A DNA stretch of 64,000 nt. It comes from Polytrichum commune (Eukaryota; Streptophyta; Polytrichopsida; Polytrichales; Polytrichaceae). Positions 50,001-62,350 of this stretch are shown here, piece after piece. Every line of letters begins with the position of its first letter. Within the stretch, counting starts at the first letter, position 1. A model generated the notes under the pieces. It made no database searches, was not told the DNA's origin, and saw nothing but the letters and a program-made list of their open reading frames with translations. The position numbers and the translations under genes are program-made. The stretch lies in NCBI GenBank assembly GCA_950295325.1, contig OX485805.1, positions 24,539,501 through 24,603,500 of the forward strand, in the 5' to 3' direction.

Positions 50001-53000
50001 ATTAGATGTTCTAATTCAAGAAAACTACTACAGTTGGAATTGTACTTTCAATAGTTTTCTAATGGTATGCAATTTGACCTACAAATCTAAAAGTCATAAG
50101 CAACATTATCAAGAATTTGAGCACTTGTACTCCGTGGTTCAAGCAATTATCGTAAATTAAGTTGACAAGACTTGAGAGGGACTTGCAATGAATATCATGG
50201 ACTTCATCATTTTCTAACCGGGAGTTTATTTGAAGTTCTCTATCATATGTTATATGATATGTTATTATATAATATATTACTATGTTAACATATATAGAGG
50301 GCACAGAGGGGAGTAGACATTCATGTAACACTCAACACTTAATGTTTGTGTAATCTCCCCAAGTAGGGAGTAGAAAGAATGTTAACACATACGTGGAATT
50401 CTAACACTCGTTGACGCAACAAATATAGAGGGCATACTGTACATGCATGAAGATACACTCTAAACTCCGTAGTATCACACCTGTAGCAACCAAAGTGCAC
50501 ATGATATTATGGAGTTTTGTAGTGTTAGCATGGATGCGTGATACTATAGAATCAATGTAGCATGTGACATTATGGAATAACACAAAGGAGATGTGAGGAC
50601 AATTTAAATTCATTCTCCCTTCACCTACGCTAGAGTGGTCCACTCCACTTGGCCTTCCTGGGCAATGTGGCGGACGCATGCACCAACATTCAACAAGTGG
50701 CATAAGAAGAAGAAAAAGAAGAAGAAAAATATTAAGAAAGTGACACTCCACATGTTGACACATGGCGCAATGCGAGGGTGTGGGTTGACTTATTGGGTGG
50801 TTTGCATTAATGACAAATTTTGGGATACAAGGGAGAGAAATATGACAATAAGGAGTGAGACTTGAACTACGAACACCTGTTCCCTAGGGTTTTGGAATAT
50901 TAGAGAGTGTGACATTATGGAAGTCGGTATTGCGGAGTTTAGGTTGTAGTATGATCTTTCTTTATATTGGACTCTAGCTTAGTGTCCAAAGATATTTGGG
51001 CATACCGTATTGTAGAGGGCTTCTATTGCATCTTTACATGTGTCGGAATGTTCACTAAATATTGTGTTTACTGTCACCGATTCTATTTGTCTTGCTCGAT
51101 ACTGATTGTAAACCGCATGGGTAATCTAACTAAAACTAAATGTAAACCTAACATTACTTGTCACTCCTTGTAAAACAGCTTGGGCATTATAGATTTAAAA
51201 TGTCAAAATTATTGTCACTTACCGAGCCCTTTTTCATCCAATCTTCAATCATCCACAATAATATTTCATTTTTAGAAATGTTGGGATGTAGAATATACCA
51301 ACCTTTGTTTCAAAAATTGGCATGCATTTCATCCACATCTCAATCATCCATGACAATACTTGTGAACTTATTCATAAGAAGCATCTTCATAAAAGTTACC
51401 ACATTAACATTAAATATCATATGAACACAAAATACAATATCTAGTTTAGTTTCTACGTGGGTCACAAGTGGGTCATATAAAATGTAAACATGACACATGG
51501 CAAAATTGCATAAGACTTTACTATACAAAAGAAACGACACTAAACCGTATCGGTCCAAGGGCCCTTAAGCATTTGTGTATTGTTGTTCTCTTTACCTCTG
51601 AAGTCCTCACGTGTTGACAATTTTATCACTTCAAGATGATTCATGCTTGCAATTTCTCACCAATGTTTAGTGCATGCAAATCTTCACCAATATTCCCGAA
51701 CATGAATACATAGGTCATTGTGATTGTGTTCACTATTGAATGTGGAATAGTTAATACAAATTGAAGACATAATCCATTTTTTTTTTTGAAACGAGTCTAT
51801 TTGGTGTTTGCTTCTCACTTATTCACACACCAATCCTATCTATATATATGAATGTTTCAAAATTGTGATGTCAATAGGGTATAATTTTTTTTCCGAGGCC
51901 AGTTGGGTTTATATGTCATGCAAGGACTTTCATACTCAAGTAAAATTATCCTAATATCTATATGGGTTTGAGTGGTATGAAACAAAATAATAGCTTAGGT
52001 TTACGAAGATTCTCTCACCTTACATACCCATCAAATATCAATATTGGAATGGTATTACAATTTTGATACCCACAAGTAGGTTCTTTGATACCATTATTGA
52101 CATTGATTATTGATACCAATGTTGGTATGGTATACAAGTGAATGCACGGGTATCAATAATCAACATCAACAATGGTATTAAATAACCTACCTATAGGTAT
52201 TAAAATCATAATGCCAGTCAAATATTGATATTCGATGGGTATGTAAGGTGAAAGAATCTTTGTCTACATGCGTTGTTATTCAAGTCAACAACATACTGAG
52301 CGACAATTTTGCCTGGGTATGAAGCTCCTTCCTTGGTGTATATAAAATTGACTGATTTTGAAAACAAAAATATTGTTAGATACCCATACCCTATTGGTAT
52401 CAAAAATGTGTGAAATCCTTACCATAGCTACTTGAACGGTATCATAAAAGGATACCAATCCAACATTGGCTTTAAACATTTCTATATTTGATGTTTGAAG
52501 GTTTGAGACTCTCCTTAATTTCAAAGCCTATAGAGGGTGCTCTTGACACCATTGCAAGCCAAATAAATGGGGTAATGTTGAATCTTGACCCCAAATCACA
52601 TGGTTGATGGATAGAAAATGACATTGAGAAAAATTAAACCAAAGCTAATATAGTATATTCTCCCGGGTATGTATTGCGATCGTTTGATTAACTAGGCAAC
52701 ATCAAAGTTCATTTTGAAATGGTTGAAAGAATTTCATGAAATTTCACGTATGGTGTTTGGGCCTTACGTTGCCATTCTCATGATCGGACACCTATATTTG
52801 AGTGGTATATGGTAAGGCATGTACTTAAGAACAAACGTCATAATGCACATATCACGGTGAGATTAAACTATATGCTAAAATGGATATCGTTCTAGGTTCA
52901 ATAGTTGACATGCTTCAAACAATTCATGCAGTTCAAAGAGAAGGATGATCTTCAATTTGATCTCTTATGATCTTTATATCTCCACTATGATTCTAAAATT

Positions 53001-54421
53001 GAAAACAACGATATTTGTGAACTAGAAAAAAGAAATTGCTATCCAATCCAATGGCCAAAGGTTACAAGTGCCCATTAGGGTGACAAAGAACATGGTCCAA
53101 AACATAGACAATTATAGGACATGAGAATGGGAATGAAAAGTGAATCAATGGATAACAATCAATTTAAGGATGGCCCTACCTTCTAGCACAATTGCAACAT
53201 TTTCAAGGTCGGATGTACAGTCCTACCCCTTCAATATGACACGTTTGGGGGAATGAGAAAACCATTGTATTATCGAGGTGTCACATATTCAATAATATGA
53301 CAAATTGGGCTTCTTTGTCATAGTAATGAGGTACTTCATGAAAACATGCATTAGATATTTTGCCACACTTACAAATTGAATATTTTTTCAAATGTCTTTA
53401 CATAAATGCAAAATTTTCTCTTGAAATCTACGTGGATTTGGAGAAGGAATCACTAGTCTGCTAATATTGCCACTTCAAATGAACAACATATATCTCATCG
53501 AACTTCTCCAATATGGCTTGCAATTTCATTTTGTTTGCAGGTGTAAACTCTATTGGGTTGTCTATAAAAAAAATGTAGCTAACAATTGAGCATGATGTTA
53601 AGCACATGCCAATTTCAAAATAAGTGGAAGTCTCTCATCAACATCTAAAGAGTCCAAGGGCTTTGCATTAAGTTCAAAACTAGGTGGCTCTATTCTTTGT
53701 CCCATGGCCATATCAACTAGCTTTGACATGCAATATTAAGCTTCGACGAACCTAACGAGTCTCTCATTTAGGTTTTCAGATAGAGTTCCCCTATTTCTCA
53801 TGCTTTAACATCATTTTACTCCATAAAAGAAATTTAATCCACGTTTCATATGCAAAAGTCATATAATTTTAATATTAATCATGCACTTATACATGTGTGG
53901 GACCCATCATGTATGCATTTATTACCTCTCATATGACATTTTGAGGATCCAAGAATGTCATATTAACAATGGTGCGGTTGTATTATAGAGGTAGGTTTTA
54001 ACTAGAAAGTTTGGTGTTACAAAATTCGTGTAATTATATCGAGGTTGTTGTATTATCAAGTGTCATATTAAAGAGTTAGGAATGTAAGAAAAACCATTTA
54101 GTTTTGATTGAAGATGGACCTTAGTTCCACAAAAAGATTTGCCTAAGGTAGTTCGGAGTTTTGAACTCATGAGGCCTAAGGTTAGCGTGTGCTATTCATA
54201 TACTTATTTTTTTCACCTACTTCTCATAAAATTTGAAACACACAATTAGTGTGAGATGATTAGCACATCCAAATTGTGTTCTCATGCTCATTAAGTGTTC
54301 ATATAGGTCCCCTGAATCATGTTAATTATTGAGTCTACAACAATTAGCACATTTTGAACATGCAATCCAATCTCTTGTAAATACATGTGTTTTTGGTGGT
54401 CATTCTTAGATTCACACTTAA
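47091..54421. other. Long AT-rich spacer, no gene seen
   Basis: More than 7 kb without a supported gene. Open frames are short and unlike known families. Repeats include passages near 52020-52210 where GGTATNNNAATNTTGATA-like words recur on both strands (an inverted pair around 52030-52060 and 52170-52250, CATACCCATCAAATATCAAT and ATTGATATTCGATGGGTATG-like), probably the ends of another MITE. Confidence 0.45.
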
Positions 54422-54435
54422 CCACATATCAATCA

Positions 54436-55500
54436 GATAGATAGATAGATAGAAACTCCGGTCCCTTTTAGGGGGCCGGCGTGAATAGAGTGTCCGTTCG
54501 TAATGCCAACAACCCGATGCCCACAGGACATGGGGAAGCTGGGACAAAACTACTCTCCTCTTACGAGGATGGACACTATAGTAACCAAGAAACAAATAAC
54601 GTGGGCCGATCATGGCCCACGGCGGTGCATGCCTTTTAGGTATAATTAGTGTTTTTGTTATGAGAGTGAACGCCAAGTCATGATTCCTCGGTTGGTTGTG
54701 GGAGGATGTTTGAGTTAAGACGTTCTGGGTTCGATTTCAGTCGAGTCCGTATGATCGTCTAAAATGTAACGCGTGACTTGGTGCTGCAAGTGAGTAAAAG
54801 GCAGGAAATTTGTACCAACCAACCGGCACCAATCCTTCATTCTGAGCTGTAAATAGATACTAAATATTATATAAGTTTTTTTTGGGGGGGTTTTATGGAG
54901 GGTCTAAGTTTTGGGGGAGCGGTTGGTGGTTTTCAATTCTCCTCTTATGGAGGAGGATGGACATGGCATATTGTATTGCAATGGTATTAATGTTTTTAAA
55001 GGTATTTTTGATGGTAACCAGGGGTATTTTGAGATTTTCTTCTAGTATTTTCATAGATGGGATGTGGGCCGTAGCTCGGGCCCCAGCTGTGATGACAATA
55101 AGTGGTTCGATTTTCCATCCTCTGGAAGCGATACTATCAATCAAAGGTTTGTATTTGTTGTTTTTTGCTTCTATTGTTTCTGGGGAAAATCTGTTGTTAC
55201 AATATGTGAATTCAATAAATTGTATGGTGAGGTTAGGGTCAATGTCACTGGGAGGGTCATTTTGATATGGTAATCCTTTAACGCAGAGTATATCAGGTCG
55301 AAATCTTGCGTCGCAATGACATCTTTGTGTGTTACATGTGCAGGGGAGTAGCCAATTGGGGACTGTATTTTCTTGGGGGCTATTATTGAAGGTACCGGCA
55401 TTCATGAGAGTAAAACATCGGGATTTTTCGGACGAGATTAGAAGCTTCCTAATTTCTCCGACTGCTTTGTTATGTCTTTTAATTCGTAGTGAGTGTATAT
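54436..55500 (-). mobile_element. LINE copy 2, 5'-truncated, with 14-bp target-site duplication
   Basis: A 1065-bp insertion flanked by CCACATATCAATCA at 54422-54435 and 55501-55514. The 3' end is a (TCTA)n tail on minus preceded by the same 3' UTR as copy 3. The coding part is the restriction-like endonuclease domain. The segment 54600-54880 between UTR and coding part has no match in copy 1 and may be a nested insertion. Confidence 0.9.
54640..54880 (+). mobile_element. Possible tRNA-derived SINE nested in LINE copy 2
   Basis: On +, CCTCGGTTGGTTGTGGGAGG could be an A box, and TCTGGGTTCGATTTCAGTCG about 40 bp later resembles a B box. The segment has no counterpart in LINE copy 1. Ends and target-site duplication are not defined. 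Confidence 0.35.
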
Positions 55501-55504
55501 CCAC
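54893..55504 (-). pseudogene. LINE restriction-like endonuclease domain (open in this copy)
   Basis: 203 codons, open, starting inside the truncated element. RHN (residues 9-11) is followed by a CTC...CHC cysteine cluster (55-63), then RPD (69-71), IEFTY with Glu98, and K..KY (116-119), and GARATAHIPS. This is the pattern of R2-type REL domains (R/K-PD, D/E-x-T, K..KY). Unlike copy 1 it retains the Asp of PD. It cannot make a working element because reverse transcriptase is missing. Confidence 0.8.
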
Positions 55505-55938
55505 ATATCAATCAAATATAAGTTGTCCATATTATTGCTATGCTTGATTTTAGCATGTCTACTTTAACCCCCAATCGACCAAGGATAGATGCTTGCTCTT
55601 GGGGTCCCCCCTCCCCCAATTTTACCTAAGGTGAAAATACAATTAACTATTCCATACCATGTATTTTTTTTAAACTCATTCAACAATGAAATTAGCACAA
55701 GAGATCATGTTTCATTTGAGATTTACCCAATTAGGATAAATTAATCACAAGACCATGGGAGTCAAATTCTTACCAAATTTGATAACACCAAATTGTTGCA
55801 TAAATAAATAACCAACGTCAACAATTCAACGTGAATTAGAGCCCGTTGGCCCTACCTTGCTTAAGAATCGTCTTGGTGCAGGGTGGGGTTTATTGCCTAC
55901 CTTGTGATGGTTGGGCTCTTGGCTTCCTAACTACCTAG

Positions 55939-56263
55939 CTACACAAAATATGATATTTAGTGTTTGATTATGTTTAGTGTTGTTACCACCCTACCATGCT
56001 CAACACTAATTTTCAATTCTTTGAAATTTAGTGTTTGACATAAATGTGTTGCTACCTTCTCTACTGCCACTTCCCTTATTATATCTTCTTTTTCAATATC
56101 CTTACTAACACTAAATTCAAACATGTAACTTCCACATATTACCATAGTTGATATTTAGTGTTTGAGTTTACATTTAATGTTACTTACTTTCATAGGGTTA
56201 TTGATATTTAGTGTATGTGTTTGTATTTAGTGTATCAAACACTAAATATCATATTTTGTGTAG
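55939..56263. mobile_element. MITE with 30-bp perfect terminal inverted repeats
   Basis: Both ends read CTACACAAAATATGATATTT and continue to the 30th base without mismatch. Four further bases outside pair with one mismatch. The interior is full of TTTAGTGTTTGA and ATGTTTAGTGT words. Non-coding. A short relative is at 57565-57640, and looser ones near 5040-5080, 51060-51170 and 59850-60170. Confidence 0.8.
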
Positions 56264-56545
56264 TTAGTTTTTCTTTTCTTTTCTTTCCCTTGTTAGGTAG
56301 ATAGAAGATTTCACAACGGGAATCAAACCGCCAACCACTCCAGTTTGTTGCATATGAATGTACATTTCATCCCGATTTGATTGTGTTGTTTGTTATGTTG
56401 GACCGACTCGGGGTTTTGGGAATCTGAATGTGATGTCAAGTGATTTAAAAAAAACGACTTTTGACCGCCACCCAATTGCAAGCCTCTTTATGTTGAATAT
56501 ATGAGAGGTGTGCAATTATTCACTCTCGTCTCTCTACCCTACACA

Positions 56546-56760
56546 TCAACATTGTAGAGTAGGGTGTGCATTGTTTTAAACGTGTAAGAAAAAAGGTGGG
56601 AAAAGGGGCACATGACAATGGTTGCTTGCTTAGCCTATCCGGTCCACGGAGTATTCCGGTCACTCAACCTCGGGAGGACAACCCTCTTCGTCCCTTTTAT
56701 TTCTCGTATCACTTTCCTCTCCAACACAACATTTATGCACATATTCCTCAAAAATTAGCA
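56546..56760 (+). repeat. Decayed copy of the ABCB-gene leader (see 60281-60500)
   Basis: Shares GTGTGC.(A)TGTTTTAAACGTGT, GGACA/GGCACA..TG.CAGTGG-like text, TATCCGGTC, CCGGTCAC and GGGAGGAC..CCCT with 60281-60430, in the same order and orientation. Related shorter passages are at 57475-57560 and 59563-59640. Confidence 0.65.
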
Positions 56761-56852
56761 TCAAAGACCCCAAGTTAGTCCAGTGAGACTCAATTAACAT
56801 GTGTCAACCACCAACCTATTAAAGGTAAAACGCACTTGACCTTGGTACGATT

Positions 56853-57432
56853 TGTGTTGGTTTACACCATGGACCATGAAGTTGGACCTTGGAAGATGAT
56901 CTTTTCTCATGGTCCAACTTCATGGTCCAACTTCCATAGTCCGATTTCTTCAAAATTATTTTACAAAGCCTTTGGGTCCCCTCACTAGGTGTAAACCGAA
57001 TGTGGATCAAGAGGAATGACCATGCACCAAAAAGTGAATGTGATGGATATTTTAATATATTCCCAAAAATGGTATTTTAGTATTTTTGATAAATAAAATA
57101 AAATCAAGGTTGACCATTCTCTTGTCTTCTCTTGTCTTCATCTTTTCTTCCCCCCCAAGAAATCAATATAACAACATTTCTTTGCCATGGGCCCTTTCCT
57201 TTTTCTACTAGAGCACCTCTTTTGCCTCACATACCGCAAAATTTGTTGGACTGTGTCAATGGATATTGTAGGCCTTAATATATGTCTTTTGAGAACCTCG
57301 AACTCCATGGTCACTCTGACATTTTTCCCTTGGTGTAAACCGAAGTGGTCCTAGGACAAATTCAACAACCAATCACATATTTTACGTGACCTTGGGACTG
57401 ACTTCATGGTCTATGGTATAAACAACCGCTTA
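56853..57432. mobile_element. Non-autonomous DNA transposon with inverted ends
   Basis: The left end GTTGGTTTACACCATGGACC and the right end (minus) GGTTGTTTATACCATAGACC are inverted repeats continuing into CATGAAGT. An inner palindrome GACCATGAAGTTGGACC / GGTCCAACTTCATGGTCC lies at 56870-56935. No transposase frame. Confidence 0.6.
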
Positions 57433-57564
57433 GAACTTTCACATTTCGGCCTACTTGTGAAGATTAATTATAAAATAGAGTGTGTGTTATTTTAAACGTG
57501 TCAATATAAATTGCGAAGAATGGGGAACACCTAGTAGTGGTTGGTTATCTGGTCTATTCAATCA

Positions 57565-57640
57565 ACTACACCAAAAATGATATTTAGTGTCATATGATAT
57601 TTGATGTCACTATGGTACTAAATATCATGTTTAGTGTAGT
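57565..57640. mobile_element. Very short MITE (76 bp)
   Basis: ACTACACCAAAAATGATATT at the left is the inverse of the right end ACTAAATATCATGTTTAGTG followed by TAGT. Same family as 55939-56263. It sits inside the decayed leader copy that starts at 57475. Confidence 0.7.
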
Positions 57641-58230
57641 GGGGCCCAATTCAAAGAGCAAGGCATCTAACTCAGAGGTAGTATTTCCACACTCCACCCT
57701 ACCTCAACCTTACTTGGCGTGAACATTATTCAACCGGAGTTTTGGTCAGGAGTTGGTTCTTTTGCAAACAAAAAGTTCCCATATTCAAATGCACATATTC
57801 AACTAAAGCATTAGCATGAGAGCCCCAAAACAAAACAAACCCGTTTGAGGTGACCACAAACCTACTGGGGGGGGGTTATTTAAAAATTAACCCCATATGC
57901 ATGTATGCTCATGCCCATGCTCATAAGCCCCATGTTACTATCACCACCTTGGCTTCATGGCTGCTACTTCCCCGGGTTCCTAGCACTATACCCACCTTTT
58001 GCACTCATGGTCCCCCCACATTTCCACACTTAGTTTCTTCTTCTTTTGTCACATGTTTATTTTGAGTGGGAATCTTTGGCATGTGGCCTTTCTCCTTGCG
58101 ATTTTTTGGTTTGTTTTTCATGCGAGAACGGCAAGGAACAGTGGGTCAACAACCTCACCACCACCACACCTCCCATTTTTCATGCACATATTTGACTATG
58201 GTGTTACACCGTTTATGGAATTTAGTATCA

Positions 58231-58535
58231 TGCGTGTAATAGTGTCACTTACCCTATTTTGAGGCGCATGCTAGGTCACACTAGTGTTTAACAATTTCAT
58301 CATAAGTGCCAACTCAAGACACTTGGCGTTCAAGTGCGCTTACTAAAATCTTGGCATGAGTATGTTCAACAGTGTTATGAGGTGCATGCATATGTCACGC
58401 ACTGGTCTGCACGTTGACTAAAGTGTACACAAATGACACTTGTCATTAGTACTCTCAAAAACATCTTCCTTTGCATACTAGAATGCAAGAAAAGTATCCC
58501 AATGTGCTACTCTAAATGTCATAATGTAGATATTT
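58231..58535. repeat. Dispersed repeat, copy 2 of 2
   Basis: Close relative of 3548-3857, with the same order of blocks and the same orientation. No coding capacity. Confidence 0.75.
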
Positions 58536-60280
58536 TTTCACTTAAAGAAGTTTCTTATGTTGACAAATGGAATCATATTGGCAATTAGTAAGCGTGACAC
58601 TCGAAGACCATTACTCGTCCAGTTTAGGCCCTTTGCAAATAATGTACACAACACTAAATAACATAAACAATGAAACATAGTATTCATGAAAACGTCATAT
58701 ACATATGTGACCTTTTTAATTTTTTTAATACCCCCCCAAGGCCGACTCGATTTGTAGTCTTATGGAATGCACTTCAAGTTTGGAGTTTTTTTCATTTTGA
58801 AACTGATTTTTGTATGAGCATCTATGGTACAAGTTCGTAGAGTAAAGAAGCAGTTTATTTATATCACAAATGTTTATTTTTATCACTATCAAGAGCGTAT
58901 GAAATAATAATGAAGAGCATAGCATTCACGATATTAGAGGACTTCTTCCCTTGTTATCACTTGCATGTGCTACTAGCATTTTGTAAATACATCCAGATGT
59001 AGTTGGCAAAAGCTGCCTCCAAAGACCAATTCAAGCCGACATTCCTTTGTATTCGAGAAAATGGCATTTGTGACATTCTTGCATGCCATGTAACGTTTTC
59101 ACGAATGCCATGTTGGTGTAGCATCATGGGCCCCACATTATTCTAATGAAACCCAATTGAGATGAACTATGAAACTGACCACAAACCTATGGGGGCTAAA
59201 TTTGTACTATACCTATTTTCTCTCCATCTTGATGCCATTGGTGGGGGCCTAACTCAAAGAGCAAGAAATTTATGTAGATGCATTAATTTTACACAACACC
59301 CTATTACATTGATTATACCAATTAGTGCGGTTTGCTATTCAAAATTATGCAATGCAATAACGTCTTACTCAATTTTTACTAAAGAAAGCTCAAGAAGTTG
59401 GGAATTTGTGTACTAATGAATCTCATTGGGTTCATTATAGAGCATAAATGACTTTGCTTGGCAAAATATTACATTCCCATTAAACAGTTATAGCATTGCG
59501 TAACTCCAAATAGTAACACACACTAATTGAAATAAGGAGTGTAGTGATTAATTATAGAATAGAAAGAGTGTGTGGCTTAAACATGTGAGAGAAAAGGCAA
59601 AAATAAGGGGAGACATATGAGTGACATAATAGTGACAATCCACTATTATGTTTATGTTTATGTTTATATTATATTATTTAAAATAAAATAAAACTAAATT
59701 TAGAAACAAATTCACAAAAATTAATTACAAGAAAAGGACCAAAATACTTACAGTGCACTATGATGGCATTAGCATTATAAACCCCAAAGTAATAATATAA
59801 TGGAACCCAATTGAAACAAATCGAGTTTAAAGGCAAGTTTTTACTACACTAACTATTGTATTTAACGCCACCAATTCTATTTCCCTTGCTCAATACTGAT
59901 CATACCCGCTTGTGCAATGTCACCAACACTAAATGTCATTAGGTGACGTTATAGATTGGCAATGTTACGATTAGTGTCACTTACAAAGTGGTTTCATCCA
60001 TGACAACATTTCATTCACACGAATGTAAGGATGCAGAATATACCAAAGGCAAATGAACGGAAAGGAAATTGGGATGACATATTTTGTCAAATTTATTCAT
60101 AAGACGTGTCATTAGGAAAGTTGCCATTGTGACATAAAATACCATATGACACTAATAAAATGTTTAATGTAGTCATTTTTCTCCTCACCTTCACAATGAT
60201 TGGTGGGAGACCAACTCAAAGCGCAAAGACATTTTAAATTAGTATATGTAGTGGCTACTTTTACGCCCCTTTACTAGTGG
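58536..60280. other. Spacer, no gene seen
   Basis: Contains a decayed ABCB-leader copy near 59563-59640 and TTTAGTGT-rich MITE remnants near 59840-60170. No open frame of interest. Confidence 0.45.
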
Positions 60281-60600
60281 ATGCTATACAGTAGAATAGA
60301 ATGTGTGCGATGTTTTAAACGTGTTAGAGAAAATGTTAAAAAACGAAGGACACCTGGCAGTGGCTGCTTATCCGGTCGACCGGATCACCCGGTCACCCGG
60401 CCCTGGGAGGACGGCCCTTCTCTCCCCCTTGTTCCCTCTCATCGCTTTCTTCTCTTTCGCAAGCTTTCACGCACAGATTCGTCGCACGCCTCCCCCTGCA
60501 TTCGAATCCACCACGCCTGCAACGCACTCCCGAATCCGCTTGCTGCTGCAATTTGAGGCGTTTTGGAGCCATTCCAAGCCTTTTCCCATCAACAACCCAG
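60281..60600 (+). promoter_or_regulatory. Promoter and leader exon of the ABCB-type gene (predicted)
   Basis: G+C and CpG content rises sharply at about 60340. The leader ends at a good donor, CAACAACCCAG|GTACATTTGG (junction 60600/60601), followed by T-rich intron-like sequence. Open frames through this region (60303-60884, 60563-61027) ignore that donor and match no family, so I regard them as chance frames. Confidence 0.5.
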
Positions 60601-61269
60601 GTACATTTGGTCTTGTATTGGGCTTAGGTCGCTTTCTCTTCTTTATGAGCCTTTCCCCCCAAGTTTCACAGCTGAATCCTGTGTCGCCGAGATCGATTTC
60701 GGTCTCTGCGGTTCAAATTTGGCGCCCTCTAGGTTTCTCAAGCAAATGGGCGCGCTGTCTGTGGCGCCTTTCTTTGGTTTTTTTTCTTTTCGAGAGGTTT
60801 GGTTGCAGGTTCTATGTGCCCGGTACCCGATGCTGGGTTTTGGCAGCTATGGGTATGGTTGGATTCTGTACACGAAGGGCCTAATTGTAATATTTTCGAT
60901 TCCTTATGGGTTAGGGGTTAGGACGATCGGTGGAGATTGCGTCTTTACTTGTGTGAATTTCAATTCTAATTGCCTAGTGGAGACTATGTCTATGCCACTG
61001 CTACATGCCGCGGAATATGCATCTTAGATTCTCTCCGTGAAGTGTACACCATGTCATTTCGGAGTCTATTTGTTGACTTTGGCGTTTTTGTGACTGTCAT
61101 TGTCCTTCGTTGCAAAGATACCGATTTTTCCAATGTACTAGTGGATGACCTTTCAACGAATTCACTGCACTTTTGAATTTGCTGCACTTCAGGATTAGTT
61201 AATATTTTTAATGTTGAGTCGTGGGTTAGGGAGTTAATGACCGATGCCTTTTTAATATTGCAATCAATG

Positions 61270-62235
61270 TTGGTACAGGATCAGCTCACATGTGACCGAG
61301 GATTTTGCAGTTATTGACGATTCATGAACTGGCTAGAACTGAAGTTTCTCATCTGCAGCGCTCGGGACCTTGAATGATCGATCACTGCTGTTTAGTTGTC
61401 CGATTTCAGAGCTTGTGTGTTTATTTATTGTTAATTTTATTTTGAATAATAGTATTTCTTGACATAACTCAGTTGTAGGGTAGGGAAATCAATGATCGAT
61501 GCCTTTTGACCTTGAATTCTATTTTCGCACAGCGAGGATCAGCTCACAAGTGATCGAGGATTTTGGAGTTCCTCTGTTTCGATGATTAATAAATAGGCTG
61601 GAGGATATTTAGTTGATGATGAAACACCCATAAATCTCCAGCACAGTTATTATACAACGAAGAAAGGAAGTTATTATACAGGATTGGACAGATTAATGGG
61701 TAGTCCATGGGTGGCGTTGACCTCTTACCGAATTTCGAAGGTTTATTGAATAGGTTGTCATTTGCAGTGCTCGGGACTTTGTGTGATTGATCACTGCTGG
61801 CTTGTTGTCCGCTGTCAGAGCTTTTTTGTTTTAGTTCTGTTTTGGACATTACCCAATTGTAGGGTAGGGGAATGAGTGAACGATGCGTTTTGACATTAAA
61901 TTCCATTTTCGCACAGGATCAGCTCACAAGCGACTGAGGATTTTCCAGTTCATGTGTATCGGTAGTTCATGAATTGGCTGGAGATTATTGAGTTGATGAT
62001 GAAACATTCAGAATCTTTTTAACAGATTTTATTGATTTGCTGAAAAGGGATCAGAGTTTTTATTATTATTTTTTTACTTTACCCAGTTCTGGGTCAGGGA
62101 TATTGATCACCGATACTTTTTGACATAAATTGCATGTTGGCACAGGATCAGCTCACAAGTGACCGAAGATTTTGCAGTTCCTCTGTATCGATGATTCATG
62201 AACTTGCTTGAAATCATTGAGTTGATGATGGAACA
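61270..62235 (+). repeat. Four imperfect leader repeats, each with an acceptor-like end
   Basis: GGATCAGCTCACA recurs at 61278, 61536, 61916 and 62145. Three are directly preceded by a pyrimidine-containing stretch and CACAG (TTTTCGCACAG or GTTGGCACAG), the first by GGTACAG. Downstream blocks TGACCGAGGATTTTGCAGTT, TCGATGATTCATGAA and TTGAGTTGATGATGAAACA also recur. Each unit therefore contains a potential splice acceptor. Located in the leader intron of the ABCB-type gene. Confidence 0.8.
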
Positions 62236-62350
62236 CCTATAATCTTCAGCAGAGGACAAGTTATTGTATTCAAAGTGGACAGAGTAGTGGATTGTCCATG
62301 GGTGGCAAATTTGACAAGCGAGAATCTACTTGACACGAATTTGCCTTTCT

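Noticed and set aside
54700-54770. Possible intact tRNA gene
   Set aside because: A B-box-like GGTTCGATTTC is present, but no cloverleaf with acceptor and anticodon stems can be drawn; kept only as a SINE candidate.
60303-61027. Open frames of 193 and 154 aa at the start of the ABCB-type gene
   Set aside because: They cross a strong splice donor at 60601, have no family similarity, and arise from the GC-rich leader and T-rich intron.
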